A stretch of 64,000 nt of DNA. Source: Icerya purchasi (Eukaryota; Arthropoda; Insecta; Hemiptera; Monophlebidae). The DNA lies in the NCBI GenBank assembly GCA_039619475.1, contig CM077116.1, positions 106,127,164 through 106,191,163 on the forward strand, read 5' to 3'. The notes beneath the pieces were generated by a model. The model did not search any database. It had not been told where the DNA came from and saw nothing but the letters and a program-made list of their open reading frames with translations. A program made the translations under genes and the position numbers. Shown one piece after another: positions 45,480-57,267 of the stretch. Positions within the stretch are counted from its first letter, which is position 1. Every line of letters begins with the position of its first letter.

Positions 45480-46555
45480 ATGACACTCTTTACTAATCCC
45501 CTTCCATGTCTTCTATAGCCTGTAGATAAAAATTTCAATTTACTTAATTCATCCAAAACCGTCTACCCTCCCCACATCATTCGGCAAAATTACTCCCTTG
45601 AAATTTCAAAATATTCTAATTTTACGTTTTGTTTCACTGACGGTTCAAAATCTGATGATCGTGTAGGATGTGCTTCCTCAGTCCTCCATACTAAAATTTC
45701 GTCTTCCCAAACACTGTTCTATATTTACTGCTGAACTCTTCGCCATCTTAAAATACTTCGAATTTTTAACTTCTTTTCATCATCACTCCAGATATCTCAT
45801 AAATTCTGACTCACTCAGTAGCTTCCTAACATTACAGAATCCACATTCTTCCCATCCAATCGTACAACGCATTTTCCCTCTACTCAACTTCCTCAGACTT
45901 GCTAATGTCCTGATCAATTTCATATGGATCCCTAGTCGTGTAGGAATCTCTGGTAATGAATTCATTGATTAAGCAGCCAGGGATGCTTCCTACCTTCCTG
46001 ATATTATCTCTCGGTCTACTTCTTTCGATATCAGATCCTATATGAAGTACCTGATTTCCTATTTCTGACAACAATCTTGGTCATCTCAACCATCTAATCA
46101 ACTCTTAACGATTAAACCTAATGCCTTAGTCCCTGCTTCGAGTCCATTCCGATTCAAAAAAAAGAACATCATCCTTACCCGACTTAGAATCTCCCATACC
46201 GCCCTCACTCATTCTTACTTAATGCAACATTTTGATCCTCCCACCTGTGCTTTCTGTCAAGACTACCTTCTCAACGTATCGAACATCTTATTATCGTGTC
46301 TTTTACTTGAACCTCAAAGATCCTCTCTTAATTTTCCGCACTTAATTCCCGAAATTCTTTCTGAAGACTTTACTCACCTTGACAACCTTTTCCTCTTTTT
46401 GAAAAACCTTAAACTCCTACACCTAATCTAATACTTCTCGTAGTCTCCGGTTGCATATGGCCCGATGAGTAGCCGAAAGAGCCGTTTTTTTTCTTTCTTT
46501 TTTTTTTTTCTTTTTGTAATAATGAAAAAATAAATGTCAGCTTCTTGTTTCACTC
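45480..46555 (+). pseudogene. RNase H-type (I-group) LINE ORF2, C-terminal part plus 3' UTR
   Basis: A plus frame reads PPHIIRQNYSLEISKYSNFT and CFTDGSKSDDRVGCASSV (first RNase H strand with catalytic D). After a frameshift near 45710 the frame reads SIFTAELFAILKYFEFL (E), YLINSDSLSSFLTL (D), INFIWIPSRVGISGNEFID (D; the usual H is R), a TAA, AARDASYLPDI, and after another stop NIILTRLRISHTALTHSYL, CAFCQDYLLNVSNILLSC (C..C......C) and LKLLHLI with a stop at 46429. The 3' UTR holds a short stem (CGGTTGC/GTAGCCG) and the conserved GGCCCGATGAGTAGCCGAAA. It ends in T-rich sequence and TAATAATGAAAAAATAAA rather than pure poly-A. Catalytic residues are mostly intact but the frame is broken. RT is absent, so it is 5'-truncated. 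Confidence 0.85.
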
Positions 46556-47312
46556 GAGCGTTTGATAAATAAATTACGCGTTCGTTTCTTTTCTTCATAT
46601 CTCAAAATTTATTTTTTTTGTTTAATACATTTCTTTACTTTTTTCGTAATACATTCATTTATTTTTCGTTTATAATTTAAAATATTTATTTTCAGTTATA
46701 TGTTGGACAACATCGTATAACTTGTTTTTCTAGTAATACGGAGTATCGAATACTAAAAGAGTTTTCACCATGTTCTGAAAATTTATAGCAATTGTAACGA
46801 TGTAAATGATTTTATTTTCAAGTGAAAACATTTTCACGCTTATACCCTATCAGCGTTTTCGGTAATTACAAAAATAATTTTCGCAATAGTCAAAAAACCC
46901 GATTACTTTCGGTGGTAACACCGGGATAAACGTTAAAAAATGCTGTAAACGTAAAATTTTCCGAAACGTAAATGTAAGCCTCAATGGGTATGATTCAACG
47001 TAAAATATGGTAATTAATTATTTTTAAATTTATTTTATAATTAAATATGAGTACTTGAACAATCGATTATATGTATATATTTTTATTTTAACATTTAATC
47101 TAAATTTCTATAATATTATTTTTTGATTTTTATTCAATCTAACGTAACGTCCGAAATAAATGAATTTTATATCTTTTATAATCTTTATTTGTAATAACTG
47201 ATTATAATTATTTTGCCTTTTTTACATTTTTCATTTATGATATCTTGCATTTTTCCTTTTTACCTTCCTATTCAACCTTCTCTTTCGTCGAGTTTTTTTT
47301 TTTTTTTTTTTT
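46556..47312. other. AT-rich spacer
   Basis: No gene seen; ends in a T run at 47290-47312. Confidence 0.55.
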
Positions 47313-47715
47313 TGTTCCAAGACTCTCTTAATCTTTGTCGCTGCACCATAAGATATTGTGCGCCATCTTCGATTTAACCATTCGTTACTCTCTGCTTCTC
47401 GTTGTCGTCTCTCTCACTTTGTATCTCCATTGTATCTTTTCCTTTCGCCTGATTATAATTTTGTATGCGATACTAATCACGTGTTCTTCGAATGCTTTCT
47501 TCCTAATCCTACGAACAGTCATTATTCTGAACTTCTTCAACTCGCTTTTCCTATTAGTTATAATAATTCTTGTATTATTCATATTCTTGCTTTCTTTATA
47601 CATTCAGTATCCGATAGAATCAAAATTTAAAAATGACTGCGAAGTAATTACAACAGTATTATTTGCAATGGGTAAGTGCCCCGTGCACGGCCTAGTTTGA
47701 AAAAAAAAAGGCAAA
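47313..47715 (+). pseudogene. I-group LINE ORF2 C-terminus with poly-A tail
   Basis: The plus frame 47358-47630 reads LRFNHSLLSASRCRLSHFVS, CDTNHVFFECFLPNP, ELLQLAFPISYNNS and SVSDRIKI. It aligns from end to end with the minus-strand remnant at 29.94-30.24 kb (NHSLLPSSRFRF, CDLDHIFFEC, SLGLFTPYNSS, SISDRLVI), so both are 3' ends of one LINE family. The first cysteines of the knuckle are lost here (CSLHDC is YLFLSP). The 3' UTR is about 70 bases and ends in A(10)GGC A(9). The overlapping 121-codon frame at 47335-47700 is a shifted reading of the same sequence. Confidence 0.75.
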
Positions 47716-50329
47716 AAAAAATTTCTGAAATGATACATTACTTCGTAAGTAAAATATCACTTCTGACCTGTCCCGGGTCAGATTTCTAGTGCAAATAATC
47801 AATATCTCTGACTGGCTTTGGTAATAATAGGAAGTTACGATAATTACATACACCAGTAGAGCAAAGTCAAACTAATCTGTGCTTTCCTACGTCTTCGGCT
47901 TACTTTGCATTGTACATTTTTCACTAATATTCATACTATTAATAATTTCCATCATTTTGATTTATATGTATTAATAATTTACATAAATGAATTACCCCGT
48001 ATATGAACATTAATAAAAATTACACATATGTTATTGATTATGCTCGTAATAAAAAATTTTTCCTTAAGATATTAATGAAGTCCCTAAAAATATGGAGCAT
48101 ATTTCTTCTTTTTTTTTTAAATGTAAGAACACCCTAAACAATCATTAATATTTATTTGAAATTTTCGATTTTTTTCAGATTTTTGTGCATTTATAATAAC
48201 TTTTTCAGTTCTAATGGAGAAGTTGCCCCCCGCCCCCAATAGATACGGCCTTGGTTACTAGGGTAAAGTATCTTTTCCTTACCACTATATTATTATACTC
48301 GGTATATATAATATGTATGCATACATCCTACTTAAGTTATTATTATAGTGTGAATTCAAGAAATTTTATACATCAGTTTCCTGGCGTTATTTACTGGTGA
48401 TTTAGAAATACTTCTTTCACTATCCTAAATATAATTTTTTGGTTTAACTTTTTTATGTGGGAATAAAATTGTTTTTAAACTTATTTAAAAACGGTACAAT
48501 CGTTACCTAATTTTAAAACATACACGAAACGTTTCCCCAATTAAGTTAACGTTGTTAAGTATTTTGTACATAACCAAAATTTTCAGCTTTCGAAAATTCA
48601 CCGTTACTTAAGATAATTCATTTTAGATAAAAAAATCGATTCGTATAATATGATGGCCTCGTTTTCGCCTTTATTAACGAAAAAAAGTCGAACCTTTTTT
48701 TAAAAATAAAAATTTGAGTAACATAAGAGAATAATTTTATATTTCAGTTAATTTTTTTCAAGGTGTGTAGGAAATCACAACCAGTTATTTATAACGTACT
48801 GTAAATGAAATCGTTGAAAAAGTTGGGAATTTCGTACACCACTAAGCGAAATACTCATGAGATTCATACGAGAAGATCCTCACGCCAACACGGTAGGAAA
48901 TTTAAAATAAGTTAATGCTAAAGTCTTAGTGGACGTACAAAGATGTTGTGCGTGATAGAAATACTAGCGAAAAGCGAAGTTAAACGTTGTAAAATTTAAA
49001 CGGTTTATAAATATTAGTTGTGCAAGCGTGCCTCGAAAAACTGACCTTAGACCGGGCGGATAACACATGAGATAAAAATTAAGAAATAAATATTTTCGAA
49101 AGGTAATATGTGTAAGACTTAATAAAAATGAAATAAATAGGAAAGTGAATTTTAACCGAGTTCTTAAAAGCTTAGTTTAAAATGAAATTCTATCGAGAAA
49201 TTTTTCTTTCAACCTAAAGTAAAATCAACTGGTCACTTTTTAAACATTATGTATAAAATTAAGGAAGAGAACGAAACCGACATTTGTGACGTAAACTTTC
49301 GAAATACTTATTGTAACAGGTAAACTAGAAATCACAAGAATTCCGTTAAATCGTCAAATCAGACGGTTGAATAGAATATTTTTAACTATGTTTGTGTAAA
49401 TACATGAATAGGATAGATAGAAAAAGAGTAATTACACACAAATCGATACTTAGATCCGTCGAACATCTGAAATGAGAATGATGAAAGATCACAGTGTTTA
49501 TAATTATTTCATACTTTATATTTAATAGTCGGCCGCTATCAAAAGCATATAAACCGGAAAACAAAATTATATTACAGGGGTAAACCAAAGTTTTATAACA
49601 GTGACAATAGTGTGTTTCACATCACTGATATATATTTCTAATTGCGATAATGGGATATATGAAAAGTTATCACAAATCATTATAAGACATGATCTTACTT
49701 GATAGATCTATCAAAATGAAAAATGTCGGGAGCAAACGCGTCTACCCCCTTTAAAAGATCGATAAGTTCTTCAGAATTAATTTATATTTTACGGTGAATA
49801 TGCAGCATTGCTAAGCCATCTAAACGACTTTTATTCATTTTATTTCTTCCGACAAAGTATTGAAATACGCCGATGAACAGTGTACAGAAAATCGAAGAAA
49901 AAATGTTTAGTATACAGATTTTTATTCCACATATTTTTAGGACAGCAATTGCGTATATCGGCTTCAAAACTTTACTTAATTTTGTATCTATAATTAAATC
50001 CTTTTTAGTTTATTTTTTTTTGAATGTCAAGTATTAAAAATTTACTAATAAAAAACATGATTAACTGTTCTACGTATAAATTACATAAAGAACAATAAAT
50101 TGTTGTTTTCTAACATTATTTATACACCCCAGTAGGTAATGCACAAATGAAATTTGTTAATTATTTAAATGATTTATTACCGACATCCAAAAAGAAGAAG
50201 GGTATACGTTCGCCGCGTATGTTTTTTCTTTGTTTATGTTTGTTCGCCCATAACTCATGTTCATATGGATCGATTTTACTGATTCTTTTCCATTCGGAAG
50301 AGTAACATTCAACTTAGGCACCATGTGAT
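47716..50329. other. Intergenic, no gene recognised
   Basis: About 2.6 kb, AT-rich. Contains a perfect 16-base palindrome TTGATAGATCTATCAA at 49699-49714. No TE motif recognised. Confidence 0.55.
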
Positions 50330-50700
50330 AGCCAAGCTTACAACTTTACATTTAGACCCTTACAAGAGACGCTGAAAGCCCGAAAGTTTCAAAATAAATA
50401 TTTTTTTCCCGGTCATGTGATATATCGATCGAAAGATCGCTATTTGTTGAGAACAAAACCATATTTAATTTCCTTAACGAAACTTTCAAAGTTGGCGAAA
50501 AGTTCAAAAAAGGGCGAAAAATTACGTGCACCCCTTAACGGTGCCAGTATTATAGCTAAAAAGGTTAAAAATATGCGCATCCCCGTATATTTCTCTGGTT
50601 TGGAACATCCGAGTTTACAACTTTAAAATCAGCCCCTCGGAGCGCCGTTTCTTTAACGAAACATTCGATGTTTGCGAATAGTTCAAAAAAGCGGGAAAAG
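50330..50700 (-). repeat. Tandem repeat of about 260 bp, two units (minus)
   Basis: Reverse complement of the array at 39.26-39.65 kb: AAATATGGTTTTGTTCTC, CAACAAATAGCGATCTTTC, CTCCGAGGGGCTGATTTTAA and GATGTTCCAAACCAGAGAAA all align in order. The two arrays face each other across about 10.7 kb. Confidence 0.75.
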
Positions 50701-50944
50701 TATGAGGTATCTCTCCTTCTTTATGCCGCAAAAAATCAGATTTCTTTGTTGTGAATTTAGTATTATGTAAACGTAAATTATAGTCTTACATACGGAATCC
50801 TCAGCGCGTGAAACAACATGCTTGACTGAACTTGTTTTTTTTTTTTTTTTAAGCATAAAGTATGTAGAATAATGTGACAAAAAAAAGTTTTTTTTTTTTT
50901 TTTAGCAAGAAAAAAATTCAATTATAATGCTGAAAATTGTAAAA
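50701..50944. other. Spacer with two T runs
   Basis: T runs at about 50832-50849 and 50887-50902. No gene. Confidence 0.5.
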
Positions 50945-52167
50945 TAAAATGTTATTTTTTTTAAAAATACAGACTTCAAAGTTTATTATAAAAATTTAAT
51001 AAAAACGCACTAAAAAGTAAAAAATAATTATTCGATAAAAAATATATTTCAGAGTGTGATATAACTTTCCGTGATACTATCGTAATTCTTTTACAACATT
51101 AACTTTTTATTCGATGAAAAGTATATTTCAGAGTAATATATAGGCGAGAGGGGGCATAGTGGGGTAGCGGGGCATAATGGGGTAGTAACAAAACTCGGTA
51201 AAGAAACAGCCAAACGACAATTCAAATGACGCTCTATGATTGGTATTTAGTCTTCGTATAACCTTCCACCTAAACTATCGATTTAAGCGCTAAACAATCA
51301 AATAACAAGAGGAACAAAATAGTAAAAAAACAAAAAAAGATATAGGAAAGCGCAGATGATGAGTATGCTGAATGAATTTACTGCGATTATTTATGGTCAT
51401 AGTCTACGGAGGGTTGGATTCGATGCATAAAGTGAGCAAAAATGGTTAATTTTGGTTTAAGAAACTTATAACGATTAAAAGTTTATATTTTGATTACAGG
51501 AAACTGTTAACATAATTTCTATAAAAATGGCTCGCAATGTTACATCTGGAACCCCATTTTGGCCCGCTGTGGGCAAAGTGGGATAAACCTCTCTCAGAAT
51601 GTATTTCGTTCCGTTAGCTAAGCTGTTACTAATAAAATAGAAAATGACATGTCAGATAAAGATAGACATACTGTAAAACCAAAAAAAAAACTTTAATAGT
51701 CAACCTAATGTCGTTGTTAGCTAAAAAAATATCCGTAACATCTTAAATACCCCACTATGGCCCCCTCTCCGTTACTTTAATTTATGGTAATTCTTATGCA
51801 ATATTAATACTTATTAGGGTAGGCATCAAATTCATATTAAAATAATAATTAAAAAGCTGCATTAAATATTCATTAAATTGTTCCTAGATATTGTAATATG
51901 AATTTTGATGCCGACTTTAATAAGTATTAATGTTGTATAAAAATTACCACGATATCACCGCTTAAGGTATATCACTCTGAAATATATTTTTTATCGAATA
52001 AAAAGTTAATGTTGCATAAGAATTACGATAATATCAACTTTAAGGATATGTCACACTGAAATACATTTAAGGGATAATTATTTTTTTACTTTTTAGTGCA
52101 TTTTTATTAAATTTTTATGATAAATCTTGAAGTCGGTATTTTGTTTTTTTCAAAAAACATTTTATAA
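50945..52167. mobile_element. Foldback (FB-like) element with modular inverted arms
   Basis: Left arm (about 50945-51140) and right arm (about 51960-52167) are reverse complements over some 200 bases, for example ACTTCAAAGTTTATTATAAA, GCACTAAAAAGTAAAAAATA and CATTAACTTTTTATTCGAT recur inverted. Each arm is itself built of modules of about 77-79 bases: TATATTTCAGAGT at 51043 and 51122, and ATTACSAYRATATCA at 51945 and 52022. A second inverted repeat (about 65-base arms) lies at 51778-51950. Long inverted repeats made of direct tandem modules are the mark of foldback DNA transposons. No transposase is present. A short-TIR element sits in the middle. Confidence 0.8.
51145..51771. mobile_element. 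Short-TIR element nested in the foldback
   Basis: CGAGAGGGGGCATAGTGGGG at 51145 is repeated inverted at 51749-51771 (as TACCCCACTATGGCCCCCTC), about 22-base TIRs with one base inserted. A second GGGGCATAATGGGGTAG follows the left TIR in tandem. A related CCCCATTTTGGCCCGCTGTG lies at 51552. The interior has no ORF. The superfamily is not recognised; it may be a MITE. Confidence 0.6.
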
Positions 52168-55100
52168 ATGACTCAATTCACGGGATATTTGACGAAAAGA
52201 TGTTAATTGCGTTATTAAACACCAGCAGAAACTTTAAAGTATCTCTGCAAAAACATTTTATCTGTCTTTTCGTATGGCGGCTATTATACTAACTGAATGT
52301 GTAATTAATTTTTACATTTAATTAGTATTACTATAAATAAATAAAAAAAACTATTAAGTAATATTAATTTAACAATTATAAATTGAAATATATACATCAA
52401 CTTCGCCTTATAATACAAAAAGAAAAATTGAAATATTAAAATCACATTAAGGAACCTATTCGAATACGTCTACTCACATCGATAAACTTTTCTAAATTAC
52501 CGATCTAATAACTGCCGGTTCGCTGCACTACCGCTTTTCGTCACAGGCGATCAGATTTTCATTAGCGGTAAATTTGGTGAAGCGTATTTATAAATTACCT
52601 GAACGTCACTTCGTTATGTTAAAATAGCGGTAGCGTAGTTACGGTTTCGCAGCGAAACACGTGTGTAACTCTCTGAAAGTGGCGAAGTACTTGATTCTCG
52701 CAATTCACTTCGATCTGTTTGCCTATGTACGTTTTTGTTTTATGTTTTTACACTTCTCAGTGCGCTCTTAGTAACTCGCTGACTTCGGAGAAGTACCCGT
52801 AGCTTCTAATGCACAAAACACGAAACACGAGCAAATATCGCGATTCAACTACTGCCCAACATTGATGTAGCGTCTTGTGCATTCAAGTATTTCTCTTCGC
52901 ATCGACTTTTCAGATTTCTACTGCTAAGCTAAAATATGTCTCTTTAGCCAACGGTTAATCCCTAGAGAAGCGGTGGCGGATATCTTCCTTTTTTCATTTA
53001 TGATGCAGTATGTGACTCCGTAACGTGCCGGAATTTTTAGGTTTTTTTTTGGTTTTTTCATGATTTTTTATAGAATAATTTTTGTTACAACCAGAGTGAT
53101 ATATCCTTAAGCTGTTGAAACTGAAGAAAGTTTTCACAAATATAATCGAGTTAATTATTTTCACACTGAGATGGTTCGTAAATTAATAGAATAAAAATAC
53201 GAGTTCAATGATACTGACGAGTAGCAATCATCCTGTAGTGAATCGGAAGATATTTTTGATTTAAGATACGCGGTAAAAATACGAATGAAGAGTTAAATAA
53301 TTGCCAATTTTTTCTACTCGACGAATAAATAGACCGAGTGTTGGGGAAAACGAAATGTGTACGAGAAGAGATAAGTAAATCAACAACAGAGAAAACCAGT
53401 GAGATTACTTTTGAACGTAGTAACACAAAACAGTGACATGTGAAGCAGAAAAACTGCACCGTTGAAGATGAGCCTTCTGAAAGCTGACAATCGAAGGCTT
53501 AAAAGGTTACTTTTTTTTCTTTTTTTTATTATGTTTTTGGATTTTTATTATTTAAATTTTGATTCGATGTAAAAATAACACTGCATGTCTTTTCTCATCA
53601 AAAACGCGATCAGATGTTTGTAAGATTATATATAAAATCGTAAAACAAAAGAAGAAAAAGAAAAAAAAGAAATTAATACGGAAAAATAAAGATAAAGCAA
53701 AAAAAAAAAAAAACAACAACGAAAAAAACGTAAAAATAAGAAGAGAATATAAATGGTGAAAATGGTAATTTTATGGAAGAACTGTGTAGAGACGCATGGA
53801 GAAAAATGAAACGATCGACTTCATCTTCAGAGTATTTCGGCTGCAATTTCTAGTCTGAGGCATTTTATAAGGTCGTTAAAGTTTGGGCGTCATCTCCCGA
53901 CAACGTGTTTAATTTCTAAGCCTCTACAGCATTATTTATTCTACCATGTTGGCGGTATAAATCCCGTGGCATCGGTGCGTTCTCCAACCAGCGCTTCTTT
54001 TAGCAGCGCTTCTCTTCTCCGGCAGTTTGACCAACCGTCTAATTTCTACATGGCTCCGTGGACAACCCCCTTTTGATTTCTTCGCGTTCTCTTTATAAAC
54101 TGTTGTTATTCGATTTTTTTCTGTACCTAAAGGCACTGTGCAAAGTGGAAAAAAGCAAAAAAGGACCAAAAACGCTAAGTAAGTGAAATGTATTTTCTCT
54201 AAAGTTGATACAGCAAACATTTCAAAATCTGGATATCATTAGGAGTACTACTACTTCGTGATAAATGAACTGAAATAATGGTGAGTTACTTTTTATCTTA
54301 TCGCAAGGAAAGCTAAATACAATAAAAACGCGGTGTACTATTGTTTCTCCAAAGATGGAATCCATTAAATAATAATAAAACTAATTATGTCCTTTTAAAG
54401 ATCGTTTTCCTTTGATTTTGACAAAAATTGATATTATTTCTTCAACACCATTGTTATCTAGCAATAATTTTTCACCGTCGCATAAGCATTTCTTCTTCAT
54501 ACGCAATACGTTTTAGAATTCAGCTTATAGTGTAAGTTAAACTGTGGCGCACTTGTAATGAATTCATAATCCAGCACAATATTCAAGCTCGCGTTTCAGC
54601 TGGAATATAATCTTTTGCTCGAATGTGGCACATTTCATTTCGTTTTAAGCGCATGCATGTCGCTCTAAACCTTACTCGAAATTTTCTGTAGCCGTATCCA
54701 TTACAAACATTTTTTTTCAACGCTTTTAAAATTCATGTCCATGTCGAATATGTTTCACGGCACTGAAGCATGGTAGATCGAAAAATCGCCGTTCGTCCCA
54801 AAAAGTGAGCCTCGCAAAAGAATACTCGAAAGGGTCGAAATATAAAAATTGAAAAATGGAAAAGAAAAATCTGAAAATGTAGAAAATAACTAGAAAAGGG
54901 TAGTTTTAAGGAGGCGAACGGGAGCGGATGATACAATTAACCGAAAAAACGAGTGATTACTGAAAATGCACGAAAAAAGTTCGCAACGGTAACCATATAA
55001 CGGGCATAGTTCACACTCTGTCGGTTAAGTACCGATGGACAAATCAAAATAGGTATCGACAAAAAAGGAAAATGATCAACATTTAAAATTAAACCAATCA

Positions 55101-55261
55101 GAATGAATAACAAATGAAATACGCAAATACAATTAAACGGGGGGGGGGGGCGATAAAACGAATGTAATCGAAATAAAAATGACAGTCCGGTCCCGGGCGC
55201 AGTTGGTTAGTTAATTGTGTTCCGTTTGATTACGACATCCGGCTACTGTAGATTGAAACTT
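52168..55261. other. Intergenic, no gene recognised
   Basis: About 3.1 kb. Contains a G(12) run at 55139-55150, an A-rich block at 53655-53760 and a 7-base stem (AGCCTTC/GAAGGCT) near 53469-53497. The 94-codon minus frame at 53936-54220 is unrecognised. Confidence 0.5.
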
Positions 55262-55282
55262 ACAAAAATTTCACTTACACGG

Positions 55283-55365
55283 GATTTATTTATTTATTCA
55301 TTATTACAAAAGAAAACCAAAAAGAAACGGAACTTTCGGCTACTCATCGGGCCATTAACATACTT
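55283..55365 (-). repeat. 3' tail of the I-group LINE seen at 46.5 kb (minus)
   Basis: Minus strand reads GGCCCGATGAGTAGCCGAAA, then a T-rich stretch and TTTTGTAATAATGAATAAAT continuing as (AAAT)n. It matches the 3' UTR at 46459-46540 including the odd TAATAATGAATAAA end. It is a severely 5'-truncated copy. Confidence 0.75.
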
Positions 55366-56101
55366 ATACGAGATTAATATAGTTGAAGCGCACAAAAAAT
55401 AATAAAAAGAAAAAATGAAATCACCTCTTAATGTCACAGCTCTGCACTTAACAAAAATTTTCACATTTTTAATTCTATACCGTTTTCGGTTTTGCAGTTA
55501 ATACATTTTAATTAAACGTACATATATAATTAAAGCATTCGTGTATTCTACGATTAATAACCGCGAAGAAGAATATAAATATATTTTTGCGAAAGTGTCT
55601 AAGGTTTGTTTGTTTTTTTTGTTTTTTTTTTCGATTTCACTGCAAAATAATGTGGCCTAGACGCAGAATAAATTAAAAACTTATTTAAATTCGACTATTT
55701 GTGGCGTAAATGCATGGAGGCTTTATTGATTAAACGACCTGTGATTATGTATGATATGTTTAATCCTAAGCAGTTAGTAATTACAAGTTGATTATTTATA
55801 ATTGAACCGTTAAAATTATTAATTTAGCGAGCGTCTTCGATTAATTAATTACTAGAAAGGAAATGTTTGGCCAAATCGAGATGCATAAATTGCAAAATAA
55901 ACTAGTATCCGATTTTAAGCTGTTTCAAATACGATCCGAAAATTTTTATGACACGTATAGAATTCTTTACATCCGGTTCATTTTTAATGTTAAATACATA
56001 TTTTTCATACACTGCGGCAGAATATACAAGTAAAAGTTGTTCTACCATGCAAATCACTGGCTCATTTTATTTCACTTATAGAGTTATACGTGTTAATATC
56101 C
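55366..56101. other. Intergenic, nothing recognised
   Basis: AT-rich; short frames only. Confidence 0.5.
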
Positions 56102-56818
56102 TTTTTTTTTTTTTTTTTTTTTTATTATTATTATTTTTATACTGGGTGTTTTTAATTGCTATGATTATTACACCCAGTGTCAGGTAGGTATTTTAAATGC
56201 TGGTTGTTAAGTTTAGTTTTCTAATTAGAGTAAGAATTTTTTTAATTTCGTCTTGTTGTCAGGGATGGTTGTATTATTTAAGGGGATTTTTAGTTCTAGA
56301 CGGATTTGATTAATGTTAGGGCATTCGTAAAGAAGGTGTTTGACTGTGATGGCGGCGGAGTTGCAGAACTGACAAGGGGGTTCATCGACTTTTAGGAAGA
56401 GGTAATTATGGGTGAGTTTTGTATGTCCAATTCTAAGTCTGGTGATTATTAATTCTTCTTGACGATTTAGTTGGGAGAGGTTTTTCCAAGGTTGTACGGA
56501 TTTTTTGTGTTGGAATAATTTGTTATGGGATTTTGTGTTCCATGATGCTTGCAAATTAGATATTTCGGTTTGATTTAGTAAATGTTTGATGTCCGTGACT
56601 GTGGTGGAGGTTACAGGAGAGGGTGTAGAGGCGGTTTTGGCCAGTTTATCTACTATTTCATTTCCCTGGATTCCGATATGACTAGGTATATACATTAATT
56701 TGATATTAATGTTTCGAGATTTTAGCTTGTTTAGTTGTTGGTGAATATCTTGGACAAAATTGTCAGTTGAAAAAATGTTCAGGATGGATGTTAGTGGGCT
56801 TACTGAGTCGCTTTAGAT
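56102..56818 (-). pseudogene. RNase H-type (I-group) LINE ORF2 C-terminus with hairpin and poly-A
   Basis: From 56815 the minus frame reads SDSVSPLTSILNIF (third RNase H motif with D), INIKLMYIPSHIGIQGNEIV with D (fourth motif), DIKHLLNQTEISNLQASW, EELIITRLRIGHTKLTHNYL, and CQFCNSAAITVKHLLYEC (C..C......H....C), ending KLKKFLL. The frame is open for nearly 600 bases without a stop, the longest well-preserved LINE piece here. The 3' UTR is about 90 bases and contains a stem-loop ACTGGGTGT/ACACCCAGT (56141-56178), then ATAATAATAAT and A(22). It is 5'-truncated within RNase H. The whole structure is typical of a 5'-truncated LINE insertion, though I did not find its target duplication. Confidence 0.88.
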
Positions 56819-57094
56819 TAGATAAGATAGAAATGTTCTTAAAATTGTACAAGTTGTAAATCAGAAAACTTTGAATAATTCTGTTACGTTAATTTCTACG
56901 GCAATAAACTTTTTACCAGTTGTTCGTGATACATGTTACATTTTTCTGTTCTATGATCGTGTCTTTAAATAATTTTGCTCACGGCAAGCACTCAGTTTCA
57001 TGTGAGTTTCGTTCGCGTTATATTTTTCATTCTGTATTCGTGTTTTAAGATTTTTGTAATTTTATTCGCGACATATGTTTGATGTTTGTTTTCC

Positions 57095-57165
57095 TTTTTT
57101 TTTTTTTTTTTTTTGTTTTCCAGCTGAAGATGGATTTGCGTAGAAACGTTTCTGCGATAAAGTAT
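57095..57165 (+). ncRNA. Hammerhead-like motif of Penelope type, degenerate
   Basis: After a T run, CAGCTGAAGATGGATTTGCG and then TAGAAACG follow the layout CUGAUGA - stem II - GAAAC with one or two core changes (CTGAAGA). An AT-rich ATTTTATTTATTTTGTGG follows. It resembles the 29.64-kb motif in layout. A functional ribozyme is unlikely. Confidence 0.35.
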
Positions 57166-57267
57166 GATTTTATTTATTTTGTGGTTTTTGCTATTTACGA
57201 AGTATATTATTTTAAAAGAGTGATAAATATGTTATTGTACTAAATTCTGAAATGAATGTTGACTTAA

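Noticed and set aside
47335..47700. 121-codon hydrophobic plus frame as a membrane protein
   Set aside because: It overlaps the LINE ORF2 C-terminus in another frame; hydrophobicity comes from the T-rich sequence.
49699..49714. Perfect 16-base palindrome TTGATAGATCTATCAA as an operator or binding site
   Set aside because: One such palindrome in 64 kb of AT-rich DNA is not surprising, and no gene is next to it.
53936..54220. 94-codon minus frame as a gene
   Set aside because: No motif, splice-site context or conservation argument; the length is compatible with chance.
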